Shown here: positions 55,702 through 64,000 of the stretch, piece after piece
How the letters are laid out: the number at the start of each line of letters is the position of its first letter
Position numbering within the stretch: the first letter of the stretch is position 1
From: Brasilonema sp. UFV-L1
GTDB taxonomy: Bacteria > Cyanobacteriota > Cyanobacteriia > Cyanobacteriales > Nostocaceae
NCBI RefSeq assembly: GCF_012912105.1
Contig: NZ_QMEA01000009.1
Coordinates: 32,370 to 96,369 of the forward strand
Direction of reading: 5' to 3'
DNA: 64,000 nt
Translations under genes and position numbers: made by a program
Notes under the pieces: model-generated
What the model was told of the DNA's origin: nothing
The model's input: only the letters and a program-made list of their open reading frames with translations
Databases searched by the model: none

Positions 55702-57012
55702 ATGAGCATTTACGAAGTATTTATGCCGGCGCTCAGTTCCACCATGACCGAAGGTAAAATCGTCTCTTGGGTAAAATCTCCTGGAGATAAAGTGGAAAAA
55801 GGCGAAACAGTGGTGGTTGTCGAGTCAGATAAGGCAGATATGGATGTAGAATCCTTCTATGAAGGATATTTTGCTCACATCATCGTGCAAGCTGGTGAAA
55901 CAGCCTCCGTTGGAAGTGCGATCGCTCTGTTGGCAGAAACTGAAGCTGAAATCAAAACTGCAATTGCTCAAGCGACTTCTGGGAGTACTACTGCTCCCAA
56001 AGATGAAGCAAGTGCAGCCACCTCTAGTGGGAAAATACCACAGACAACTACAATCGCAACACCTGCTGCTTCTCAAAACGGAAGCTCGAACCGGACAAAT
56101 GATCGGCTCGTCGTTTCACCTCGTGCTCGCAAGTTAGCCAAGGAACTGAAAGTTGATTTAAATGGTATCTCTGGTAGTGGTCCTCATGGTCGCATAGTCG
56201 CCCAGGATGTAGAAGCAGCAGCTGGAAAATCTACCAAACAACCCGCCACAGTGACTCATGTCGCACCTCCACAACCAGCACCAACCATAACCTCAGTTGC
56301 ACCTACACCCGCACCTGCACCCGCACCTGCTATCGCACTGGGTCAAGTAGTGCCTTTGACTACCCTGCAAAATGCTGTGGCACGCAACATGGTAGCCAGC
56401 CTATCCGTACCAGTCATCCATATAGGATACACCATTATCACTGATGCACTCGACAAGCTTTACAAACAAATTAAGTCTAAAGGGGTGACGATGACAGCCC
56501 TTCTGGCAAAAGCAGTAGCGGTAACATTGCAAAAACACCAACTACTTAATGCCAGCTACTCTGAACAAGGAATTGTACACCACTCTAGTATTAATATTGC
56601 TGTAGCCGTAGCAATGGATGATGGAGGATTAATTACACCAGTATTACAAAATGCAGACATGGTGGATATATATTCTCTATCACGCAATTGGAAGTCTTTG
56701 GTAGAGCGCGCCAGAGCTAAAAAGTTGCAACCAGAGGAGTATAATACCGGTACTTTTACAATATCAAACCTAGGGATGTTCGGTGTAGATAGATTTGATG
56801 CTATTTTGCCACCCGGACAAGGTTCTATTTTGGCAATTGGCGCATCTCGTCCGCAAGTTGTCGCAACCGCTGAAGGTTTATTTGGCGTCAAGCAACAGAT
56901 GCAGGTGAATATGACTTGTGATCACCGCATTATCTACGGTGCTCATGCTGCGTCGTTCTTGCAAGATTTGGCGAAGTTAATTGAGAAAAATCCTGAGTCT
57001 TTGATGCTGTAG
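55702..57012 (+). CDS. pdhC: pyruvate dehydrogenase E2, dihydrolipoamide acetyltransferase
   Basis: 436 residues. N-terminal lipoyl domain with the lipoylated Lys in VVESDKADMDVE. An Ala/Pro-rich linker, then the E3-binding domain (VVSPRARKLAKELKVDLNGI, SGSGPHGRIVAQDVE). A second Pro/Ala linker (PAPAPAPA) leads to the catalytic acyltransferase domain, with the active-site His in MTCDHRIIYGAHAASFL. Makes acetyl-CoA. The other pdh genes are not in the window. Confidence 0.96.
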   Translation: MSIYEVFMPALSSTMTEGKIVSWVKSPGDKVEKGETVVVVESDKADMDVESFYEGYFAHIIVQAGETASVGSAIALLAETEAEIKTAIAQATSGSTTAPKDEASAATSSGKIPQTTTIATPAASQNGSSNRTNDRLVVSPRARKLAKELKVDLNGISGSGPHGRIVAQDVEAAAGKSTKQPATVTHVAPPQPAPTITSVAPTPAPAPAPAIALGQVVPLTTLQNAVARNMVASLSVPVIHIGYTIITDALDKLYKQIKSKGVTMTALLAKAVAVTLQKHQLLNASYSEQGIVHHSSINIAVAVAMDDGGLITPVLQNADMVDIYSLSRNWKSLVERARAKKLQPEEYNTGTFTISNLGMFGVDRFDAILPPGQGSILAIGASRPQVVATAEGLFGVKQQMQVNMTCDHRIIYGAHAASFLQDLAKLIEKNPESLML

Positions 57013-57031
57013 TTTAAGTGAGATAACAATC

Positions 57032-57067
57032 AAACCGCCTCGGCTCATCCTTGAACCAAGGCGGTTT
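57032..57067. terminator. hairpin between convergent pdhC and prs
   Basis: A 12-bp stem with one mismatch (from aaaccgcct at 57032 to aggcggttt ending 57067), located 20 bp past the pdhC stop. It probably ends transcripts of pdhC, and perhaps those of prs. Confidence 0.65.
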
Positions 57068-57151
57068 ACACTCATTAAGTAGTGACATTGACGATTTAGA
57101 CAAAACTCATCAAATGTCTAGCACCAAAAGACGTTTACTGTTTTCTTTTTG

Positions 57152-58168
57152 TTAACGGAACATACTACTGACAGAGCTATCTTCGTGAATCCGCCAGATT
57201 GTTTCCCCAAGGAGATTAGCCACTGACAACACCACTAACTGTGGAAAGTGACTACTTTCTGGGATTGGAATCGTATTTGTGACAATCACTTCTTCAAATA
57301 AACCACTTGATAACCGCTCAATTGCTGGTGGTGAGAACACTGCGTGAGTCGCACAGGCATAAACCTGACGCGCTCCTTCTTCCCGCAGAAGTTTTGCTCC
57401 TGCGGCGATAGTTCCGCCAGTGTCTATCATGTCGTCTACCAGTACGACCGTTTTGTCTTTGACGTCACCGATGACATTTAATACTTCGGCAACGTTATGA
57501 GCCTGACGACGTTTATCTATAATCGCTAGTGGTGCATCGTTGAGCTTTTTAGCAAATGCCCTTGCTCGTGCGACACCACCGACATCTGGGGAAACTACTA
57601 CAAGATCAGGCAATTGTTTGCTTGCTAGATAATCAAGCAAAACTGGAGAACCGTAGACATGATCTAGTGGTATGTCGAAATACCCCTGAATCTGAGCTGA
57701 GTGCAAATCCATTGCCAGAATACGGTTAGCACCTGCTTCTGTAATGAGATTTGCCACTAGTTTAGCAGTGATGGACTCTCTTCCTGCCGTTTTCCGGTCA
57801 GCACGGGCATAACCGTAGTACGGAATAACAGCAGTCACCTGCCGTGCAGAAGCACGCCGACAGGCATCAATGATAATCAGCAATTCCATCAAATTGTCAT
57901 TCACAGGATGACAACTGGGCTGGATGAGATAAACATCACAGCCCCGGATTGATTCTTGGATTTGAATGTATAATTCTCCATCCGCAAATCGTTTGCGAAT
58001 CATTGGTCCCAAATCCATGCCCAGGTAACGAGCGACTTCCTGGGATAGCGGTATATTGGCAGAACCAGAGAACAACCGCAGCCGAGTATTATCAGCTAGT
58101 CCTGTTGTCATCGGCTGCATTTTTAAAGTTGCAGAACTGAGCACAGCAGATCCTCGATGTGCATTCAT
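57152..58168 (-). CDS. prs: ribose-phosphate pyrophosphokinase
   Basis: 338 residues. Makes PRPP for purine, pyrimidine, histidine and tryptophan synthesis. Motifs: RLFSGSANIPLSQEVARYLG, FADGELYIQIQESIRGCDVY, the catalytic flexible loop and VVSPDVGGVARARAFAKKL. The PRPP-binding loop is VVLVDDMIDTGGT. The N-terminus has about 20 residues before the conserved region, so a later Met (near residue 17 or 20) could be the start. Confidence 0.97.
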   Translation of the reverse strand: MNAHRGSAVLSSATLKMQPMTTGLADNTRLRLFSGSANIPLSQEVARYLGMDLGPMIRKRFADGELYIQIQESIRGCDVYLIQPSCHPVNDNLMELLIIIDACRRASARQVTAVIPYYGYARADRKTAGRESITAKLVANLITEAGANRILAMDLHSAQIQGYFDIPLDHVYGSPVLLDYLASKQLPDLVVVSPDVGGVARARAFAKKLNDAPLAIIDKRRQAHNVAEVLNVIGDVKDKTVVLVDDMIDTGGTIAAGAKLLREEGARQVYACATHAVFSPPAIERLSSGLFEEVIVTNTIPIPESSHFPQLVVLSVANLLGETIWRIHEDSSVSSMFR

Positions 58169-58765
58169 GGCAATCTTATCACTAGAGATTAAACAGCTTT
58201 AAGCAAAAATAATGAGAAAAAATATATTGTCAGCTTTTTTGAAGATTTTATAAATTTTTTTAACATATCTCTATCAAACCACATTTTGCTAATTTTCTAC
58301 CACTTGTACTCACAAACAATACAAGTCTTTCAATTAGAGAACCTAAATACCTAATGATACTAGTTTTAAGTGCAAATGAGGAAACTCTTAAGCTTTTTTA
58401 GTTTGCCACAAAACACTATTATGTAAGGTCATTGGAATTTAATAAACTGCCATTACGCGTATATTAGCAACAAGACCAGTTGGTCCTAGACCATTCTACA
58501 AGTCATACTTGACCTGACAACTTTAGAGTAGACAGGTAAGTTTAAAGATTTGGGAAGTCTGATCAAAGTTAAAACTGACCGAAGACACTCTGCGCTCACC
58601 AGACATATAGCGCGTTCCTTACGTGTGTTCGTTAGACGCACGTGACTGGGATAGCTGCAGCATGATAGCTGCCAAAAGAAAGTTCAATATTATGCTGTTT
58701 GCTTGGAAACTATCCGTATCATAGTCAAGTCCTCCTCTGTTGCCATTACACTCAATTCATCAACG
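58169..58765. other. intergenic region between prs and the kinase gene
   Basis: About 600 bp, AT-rich near prs, with a cyanobacterial dispersed repeat (gcgttccttacgtgtgttcg) near 58610. No gene or RNA was recognised. Confidence 0.4.
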
Positions 58766-60583
58766 ATGCAACCACCAATTACAGCTGACACTATCTTGCA
58801 AAACCGTTACCGGATCACTCGAATTTTAGGTCAGGGTGGATTTGGTAGAACCTATCTGGCTCAAGACCAGAGGCGCTTTAATGAACTTTGTGCAATTAAG
58901 GAATTAATCCCAACTGTAATTGGGGGTTATGCTTGGGAAAAAGCAAAAGAACTTTTTCAGCGAGAAGCTGCAATATTGTATCAAATACAACATCAGCAGG
59001 TACCTCAATTCCGGGAGAGATTTGAACAAGAGCAGCGCTTGTTTTTAGTGCAAGACTACGTTGCTGGAAAAACGTATCGTACTCTACTGGATGAGCGTCA
59101 AGCCACTGGGAGTACATTTACAGAAGAAGAAGTGTTACAATTGATGCGCTCCTTGTTACCAGTCTTAGAGCATCTTCATCATCAAGGAATTATTCATCGA
59201 GATATTTCACCGGATAATATTATTCTGCGAGAAACTGATCACCTACCAGTGTTAATTGACTTTGGAGTCGTCAAAGAACTGGCAACGAAATTAAAATCTC
59301 CAGAACACACAATGCCAGCAACCACTGTTGGAAAATATGGTTATGCCCCTACTGAGCAAATACAAACAGGTCGAACATATCCTAGCAGTGACTTGTATGC
59401 ACTAGCAGTGACAGCCATCGTATTGCTGAGTGGAAAAGAACCTCAAGATTTATTTGATGAACATCAACTCACTTGGAATTGGCAACGCTTTGTCACAATC
59501 AATTCACAATTCGCTTCTGTGTTGAATCGAATGTTAAGTCAAAAAGTAGGCGATAGCTTCGCTGCTGCGCAAAGCGCAGATCGCTACCCAAATGCTACAG
59601 ATGTCTTACAAGCATTACAAGCTCCACAACAAGCAAATGTTTCTACCTCTTATGTGTCCAATGTACAAACACTAGCAGTTGGTCGCCGTCCTGAGCAAGC
59701 ACAACCATCTGCATCCAATAAACCTAATGAACCTAACCCTGCTATTCCACAACAGAGTAGCCGTTCCCTCTTAGATAATCCTTTTGCGGTTTTTGCAATT
59801 ACGATTGTTGTCATTGTTGTAGCAGGATTTAGCTCTTGGGCGGTGGTGAGAAGCATCCGTAGTCAGTCACAAGTCACAGCACCAAACACAGATCCACAAA
59901 CTTTCCCTTCACCTGTCATTCCCAATGAAACTGCGCTCACACCTACACCGACATCCACACCTACAACCACATCGACACCAACACCCACACCAACCAACAA
60001 TGAACCTGTTGTATATAGCAAACGCCTCAATTTTGGAACATCTAACACTGCTGATGTAAATGGTACTATTAAAGCGAATCAAATAGTTCAGTACAAATTT
60101 TTTGGTCAACAAGGGCAACAGTTAACTGTATTGCTTACTCAACAAAGCAGTGTATTGCTATCAGTTTTAGGTCCAAATCAAGAACCAGTTGACAATCCTA
60201 CTAAAGATTCTTCATTCTTTCAACAAAAATTGCCTTTGACTGGTAGATACATCATTCAAGTACGTCCTGTCCTGGGACAATCCGAAAGCAACTACAATCT
60301 TAGCCTTGAATTAGAAAACTCAGTCAAACCCACACCGACACCCACAGAAGTATCACCTTCACCCACACCGACACCCACAGAAGTATCACCTTCACCCACA
60401 CCGACACCCACAGAAGTATCACCTTCACCCATACCTACACCCACAGAAGTATCACCTTCATCTACACCTACACCCACAGAACAGCCGTCCATAGTTCCTC
60501 CGGTTGAACAACAAAATAACCCGCCTGCTAGTGAAACACCCAATTCTGCTCCTGATCAAACAGATTTGCCTCCAAGATTGTAG
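58766..60583 (+). CDS. Ser/Thr protein kinase with membrane anchor and PPC domain
   Basis: 605 residues from ATG 58766; an in-frame TTG at 58703 would add 21. Hanks-type kinase: GQGGFGRTYLA, the Lys in LCAIKELIP, catalytic HRDISPDNIIL, DFGVVKEL. A membrane span (FAVFAITIVVIVVAGFSSWA) separates it from an external Thr/Pro-rich linker, a PPC-like beta-sandwich (VQYKFFGQQGQQLTVLL, GRYIIQVRP) and a repeated PTPTEVSPSP tail. A repeat adding about 12 codons lies in frame at 59549-59584, at the end of the kinase domain. Confidence 0.93.
   Translation: MQPPITADTILQNRYRITRILGQGGFGRTYLAQDQRRFNELCAIKELIPTVIGGYAWEKAKELFQREAAILYQIQHQQVPQFRERFEQEQRLFLVQDYVAGKTYRTLLDERQATGSTFTEEEVLQLMRSLLPVLEHLHHQGIIHRDISPDNIILRETDHLPVLIDFGVVKELATKLKSPEHTMPATTVGKYGYAPTEQIQTGRTYPSSDLYALAVTAIVLLSGKEPQDLFDEHQLTWNWQRFVTINSQFASVLNRMLSQKVGDSFAAAQSADRYPNATDVLQALQAPQQANVSTSYVSNVQTLAVGRRPEQAQPSASNKPNEPNPAIPQQSSRSLLDNPFAVFAITIVVIVVAGFSSWAVVRSIRSQSQVTAPNTDPQTFPSPVIPNETALTPTPTSTPTTTSTPTPTPTNNEPVVYSKRLNFGTSNTADVNGTIKANQIVQYKFFGQQGQQLTVLLTQQSSVLLSVLGPNQEPVDNPTKDSSFFQQKLPLTGRYIIQVRPVLGQSESNYNLSLELENSVKPTPTPTEVSPSPTPTPTEVSPSPTPTPTEVSPSPIPTPTEVSPSSTPTPTEQPSIVPPVEQQNNPPASETPNSAPDQTDLPPRL
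59549..59584. repeat. palindromic repeat in frame in the kinase gene
   Basis: 36 bp, ggcgatagcttcgct to gcgcagatcgct, the same family as 27551-27662. It codes for GDSFAAAQSADR. Homologues typically read LSQK.SDRYP.A across this site, so the gene has absorbed the repeat. Confidence 0.7.
60329..60480 (+). repeat. 33-bp minisatellite in the kinase gene
   Basis: Four full 33-bp units (starting 60329, 60362, 60395, 60428) and a partial fifth, each coding for the 11-residue unit PTPTPTEVSPS. The first three are nearly identical. Confidence 0.9.
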
Positions 60584-60699
60584 AAGTTGATGCAGAATCT
60601 GCATGAAATTTATGCTAATTCTTTATAGAATGGAATTGTCAACAAATTATGATAGTAACTGTGAGAAATTAGTTGTTGGCTATTCATAACTAACGACTA

Positions 60700-61395
60700 A
60701 TGACTGATAAGCTGTTAAACACACTGTTGGTGACAGGAACAGATACAGAGGTTGGCAAAACTGTTTTAACGACAGCATTGGCAGCCTATTGGCAAAAATA
60801 CCAGGCTTCCCGCAGTATGGGAATTATGAAACTCATGCAATCGGGGGAGGGCGACCACGAGTGGTATCAAAAGCTGTTTTCCTTAGACCAATCTCCCGAA
60901 GAACTAACACCTTTATATTTTCAAGCACCTCTTGCTCCTCCCATTGCCGCCGCAAGAGAAAATAAAACTATAGATTTAGCAACAGTGTGGCAAGCTTTTA
61001 CAGCTTTACGTCACCGCCGTGATTTTCTATTTTTAGAAGCATTAGGAGGATTAGGTTCACCAGTAACCAATGAACTGACAGTTGCTGACTTGGCAGGAGA
61101 ATGGCGGTTACCTACAGTGTTGGTTGTTCCAGTCAAATTGGGTGCCATAGCCCAAGCAGTTGCTAATGTAGCATTAGCACGACAATCACGAGTCAATTTA
61201 AAAGGTATTGTTCTCAATTGTGTTCAATCTCGAACAGATACAGAAATTGCTGACTGGACACCAATAGAGTTGATTGAGTCACTCACTCACATTCCAGTTT
61301 GTGGCTACTTACCATATCTAGATAACCTAACTAATTTATCTAAAATGGCACAAGTAGCATCAAATTTAGATTTAGAACGATTGCTATATGCTTGA
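60700..61395 (+). CDS. bioD: dethiobiotin synthetase
   Basis: 231 residues. ATP-dependent ring closure of diaminopelargonic acid in biotin synthesis. P-loop VTGTDTEVGKTVLTTALAAY is diagnostic. FLEALGGLGSPVTNELTVAD and VVPVKLGAIAQAVANV follow. The Lys usually present near SGEGDHEW is replaced or shifted (KLMQSGEGD) compared with E. coli, as is common in cyanobacteria. No other bio gene is adjacent. Confidence 0.92.
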   Translation: MTDKLLNTLLVTGTDTEVGKTVLTTALAAYWQKYQASRSMGIMKLMQSGEGDHEWYQKLFSLDQSPEELTPLYFQAPLAPPIAAARENKTIDLATVWQAFTALRHRRDFLFLEALGGLGSPVTNELTVADLAGEWRLPTVLVVPVKLGAIAQAVANVALARQSRVNLKGIVLNCVQSRTDTEIADWTPIELIESLTHIPVCGYLPYLDNLTNLSKMAQVASNLDLERLLYA

Positions 61396-61493
61396 AAAAG
61401 TGTGAAGAGTGAGACAACAAATACCTTTTGCAAAAGTTTGAAGCGTAAAAATAAAAAGACTTAGCTGTCATTTGAATTTCAAAAATGTAAAAC

Positions 61494-62711
61494 ATGGTTT
61501 CTACATTCCCGAATTCCTCTTCTGTTGATTTATCTCGTATCCGACTCTCCATTCGTTCACTGCAACCGCAACTTGTGGAGTGGCGACGACAGTTGCATCA
61601 AAAACCAGAATTGGGTTTCCAAGAAAAACTCACCGCCCAGTTTGTCTCGCAGAAATTGCAGGAATGGGGAATTGAGCATCAAACTGGTATTGCTCAAACT
61701 GGGATTGTAGCCACCATCAGGGGTAACAATCTCAGTCCTCAAAAAGTGTTAGCAATTCGAGCGGATATGGACGCTTTGCCCATTCAAGAACTGAACGAGG
61801 TACCCTACCGCTCGCAACATGATGGGGTGATGCACGCCTGTGGACATGACGGACATACAGCAATTGCCCTAGGAACAGCATACTATCTTCATCAAAATCG
61901 AGAGACTTTTGCTGGTACTATCAAAATTATCTTCCAGCCAGCAGAAGAAGGACCAGGAGGCGCGAAGCCGATGATAGAAGCCGGGGTGTTGAAAAACCCT
62001 GATGTTGACGCGATTATCGGATTACACCTTTGGAATAATTTGCCTTTGGGGACACTAGGTGTCCGCGCTGGTGCATTGATGGCAGCTGTAGAAACATTCA
62101 AATGTACAATTATGGGTAAAGGCGGACACGGTGCTATGCCCCATCAAACTGTTGATTCAGTGGTGGTTGCTGCCCAAATCGTCAATGCCTTACAAACAAT
62201 TGTCGCTCGTAACGTCAACCCTATTGACTCAGCAGTAGTGACAGTGGGCGAACTCCACGCTGGAACCAGAAATAATGTGATTGCTGATACAGCAAGGATG
62301 AGTGGTACCGTAAGGTATTTTAATCCAGCATATGAAGGCTTTTTTAAGCAGCGCATTGAGCAAATTATTGCGGGAATTTGTCAGAGTCATGGTGCTAGTT
62401 ATGACTTTAATTGCTGGTCACTTTACCCACCAGTTATCAATGATGCTACGATCGCGGACTTGGTGCGCTCAGTTGCTGAAGAAGTGGTAGAAACGCCTCT
62501 AGGTGTTGTTCCTGAATGCCAAACAATGGGCGGCGAGGATATGTCTTACTTCTTGCAACAGGTGCCTGGTTGCTATTTCTTCCTTGGTTCCGCAAATCCT
62601 GACAAAGGATTGGCTTATCCTCACCATCATCCTCGATTTGATTTTGACGAAACCATCCTAGCGATGGGTGTGGAAATGTTCATTCGCTGCGTGGAAAAAT
62701 TCTGTAATTGA
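61494..62711 (+). CDS. M20 family metallopeptidase/amidohydrolase
   Basis: 405-residue M20D amidohydrolase (HipO/IAA-amino acid hydrolase type). Metal and catalytic motifs: IRADMDALPIQE, VMHACGHDGHTA, IFQPAEEGPGGAKPMIEAG, MGKGGHGAMPHQTVD and MGGEDMSYFLQQVPGCYFFL. N-acyl amino acid hydrolysis is the likely reaction; the substrate is not determined. Intact. Confidence 0.93.
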   Translation: MVSTFPNSSSVDLSRIRLSIRSLQPQLVEWRRQLHQKPELGFQEKLTAQFVSQKLQEWGIEHQTGIAQTGIVATIRGNNLSPQKVLAIRADMDALPIQELNEVPYRSQHDGVMHACGHDGHTAIALGTAYYLHQNRETFAGTIKIIFQPAEEGPGGAKPMIEAGVLKNPDVDAIIGLHLWNNLPLGTLGVRAGALMAAVETFKCTIMGKGGHGAMPHQTVDSVVVAAQIVNALQTIVARNVNPIDSAVVTVGELHAGTRNNVIADTARMSGTVRYFNPAYEGFFKQRIEQIIAGICQSHGASYDFNCWSLYPPVINDATIADLVRSVAEEVVETPLGVVPECQTMGGEDMSYFLQQVPGCYFFLGSANPDKGLAYPHHHPRFDFDETILAMGVEMFIRCVEKFCN

Positions 62712-62767
62712 TCAAGGTAGATGGGTATCAATAAATATTGAGTTCGATATCCGAAGATTCATCTCCC

Positions 62768-63700
62768 ATGAAGCCGATGATCATCAACAGCACTGCGGAA
62801 TTTCTGGCTGTCGCCCAAAAGCACGGTCTTCGACTGAACGCCGAAAACGTAGAACTCAACGCATCAGGAGTCGATTTCCTCGTTGCGTTCGCCACCGACG
62901 AAGACGGGATTTCATGGGTATTACGGGCACCCAGGCGGTTCGACGTCATTGAAAGGGCAGCCAGCGAAAACCGAGTGCTGGATCTGCTGCGTAAGCACCT
63001 CCCAGTTGCTGTACCGGAATGGCGAGTGAACACAGAAGAGCTGATCGCCTACCCCAGACTTGCCGGTACTCCAGCCGCTACCGTGAATCCGGTAGCCAAG
63101 AATTACGATTGGTACATCGACCAGCAGTCGCTCCCCGTCGCCTTTGTTGACTCGTTGGCTGAGGCTATCGCAGCCCTGCACGCCATTGATCACGATGCGG
63201 CGTCTGAGGCTGGCGTCCGGGTGCTGCAGCCTGCCGAGGTTCGGCAATCACTTGCTAAGAAGATGGATCAAGCGAAACCCCTGCTGGGAGTCTCGGAGTT
63301 GATATGGCAGAGGTGGCAGAATTGGCTCGCCGACGACACGTATTGGCCCAAGCACTCAGCACTGATCCACGGCGACTTGCACCCAGGACACATTTTGGTT
63401 GACCAGAACTACCGAGTGACTGGACTGCTGGACTGGACGGAAGCCGAGGTTGCCGATCCAGCAACGGACTTTGCCGCTTACTACGGCATTTTCGGTGAGT
63501 CTGCCCTGACTCATCTGCTTCAACGGTACCAGGATGCCGGAGGCCGGGTGTGGCCTCGGATGCAGGATCACATTGTCGAACTGTATTGTGCTTGTCCTGT
63601 CGCAGTTGCGATGTTCGTGCTACAAACGGGTGAGGAAGCTTACTTAGAGTTAGCACAGATGATGCTGTCGGCACATGAACAGCAAATGGCTGGTTTGTGA
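62768..63700 (+). CDS. macrolide 2'-phosphotransferase-like (APH family) protein
   Basis: 310 residues from ATG 62768; a TTG at 62738 would add 10. The aminoglycoside/macrolide phosphotransferase fold shows the catalytic loop ALIHGDLHPGHILVD and the metal-binding Asp in TGLLDWTEAEVADPATDFA, close to Mph enzymes. The N-lobe reads GISWVLRAPRRFDVIERA, as in Mph. The coding sequence looks GC-richer than its neighbours, with different codon choice (ctg, gcc, cgg), suggesting horizontal acquisition. Resistance function is inference. Confidence 0.8.
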   Translation: MKPMIINSTAEFLAVAQKHGLRLNAENVELNASGVDFLVAFATDEDGISWVLRAPRRFDVIERAASENRVLDLLRKHLPVAVPEWRVNTEELIAYPRLAGTPAATVNPVAKNYDWYIDQQSLPVAFVDSLAEAIAALHAIDHDAASEAGVRVLQPAEVRQSLAKKMDQAKPLLGVSELIWQRWQNWLADDTYWPKHSALIHGDLHPGHILVDQNYRVTGLLDWTEAEVADPATDFAAYYGIFGESALTHLLQRYQDAGGRVWPRMQDHIVELYCACPVAVAMFVLQTGEEAYLELAQMMLSAHEQQMAGL

Positions 63701-64000
63701 TGATTTTTTTCTATTACGCTTGACACCATGCGTCTTTTAGTATGAGCACTGTCGAGCGCTTTTTTGTGCCTTTTTCAACTCTGTCGAACTCACGTTAATA
63801 TCAAATCCGGTAGCATCTGAATGATTAAAAAACCGCACGAGGCAAGAGAGGAGCCAGTGCTCGGCTAGAGTTTCCCGACTTGTAGACGCCCGGAGGGCGG
63901 CTTCCCGGAGGGTAGCACCTGGCGTGACACACCAGAGACAGAGGAAGGAGAAATAATTCCGATACAAACGGATTTAACTTCTTCGCCGTAAGTCCTCCGC
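63701..64000. other. end-of-window spacer
   Basis: No supported gene. A GC-rich palindromic repeat (cccggagggcggcttcccggag) lies near 63890-63915. A gene may begin beyond the window. Confidence 0.4.

Noticed and set aside
63737..63967. A 76-codon minus-strand ORF at the window end
   Set aside because: It consists mostly of GC-rich dispersed repeat sequence.

Overview
The window comes from a filamentous, probably heterocyst-forming cyanobacterium. The HIP1 palindrome GCGATCGC recurs in genes and spacers. petG, cytM, a DUF3370 protein, sucrose synthase, a Mo-dependent nitrogenase C-terminal-domain protein and WD40-repeat proteins are all present. Short tandem heptamer repeats typical of Nostocales fill many spacers. 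I do not commit to a genus. No rRNA, tRNA or CRISPR array was recognised.

Layout. 1-2.5 kb: a 14-repeat WD40 protein cut by the window edge. 2.8-7.6 kb (minus strand): an alpha/beta hydrolase, then the protein-quality block tig-clpP-clpX. 8.5-12.7 kb (plus strand): asd, dapA and RNase J. 12.9-16.7 kb: an unknown protein, an AAA+ ATPase tail remnant, a Uma2-family protein, an anion permease and the nitrogenase-domain protein. 16.8-23.2 kb: a catalytically degenerate caspase-like protein, rpmF, a molybdopterin oxidoreductase, a 2H phosphoesterase-like protein, a 95-bp MITE with clean target duplications, an aldehyde dehydrogenase and a response-regulator/histidine-kinase hybrid. 23.7-29.0 kb: a defence and toxin-antitoxin island with a NACHT NTPase, an orphan antitoxin, an Rpn-like nuclease, MntA-HepT and HicB-HicA.

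29.1-37.4 kb is a minus-strand urease operon. ureD, ureA, ureB and ureC are interleaved with a methyltransferase and with DJ-1/PfpI, nucleotidyltransferase, cupin and DUF1349 genes. The first codons of both ureA and ureC are duplicated just upstream of the intact genes, a trace of insertions that copied their target. 38-44 kb holds DUF3370, a C15 peptidase-like gene, hisH, rsmD, a decayed tnpB, petG and cytM. 44.3-50.6 kb holds susA, two peptidoglycan-binding proteins, two hairpin elements with covarying stems and a pair of paralogous small membrane peptides. 50.9-64 kb holds an acyl-ACP synthetase-like gene, a YlqD-like protein, a stand-alone tnpB, pdhC, prs, a Ser/Thr kinase, bioD, an M20 amidohydrolase and a GC-richer macrolide-phosphotransferase-like gene.

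Two themes stand out. First, small palindromic repeats sit in frame inside genes (the NACHT NTPase, the kinase, the tnpB remnant), and insertions in the urease operon regenerated intact gene starts. Second, 48-51 kb carries a candidate undescribed unit: small membrane peptides whose coding is supported by synonymous divergence, next to a structured element in two copies with compensatory stem changes. Family names are recalled from sequence motifs; no database search was run.
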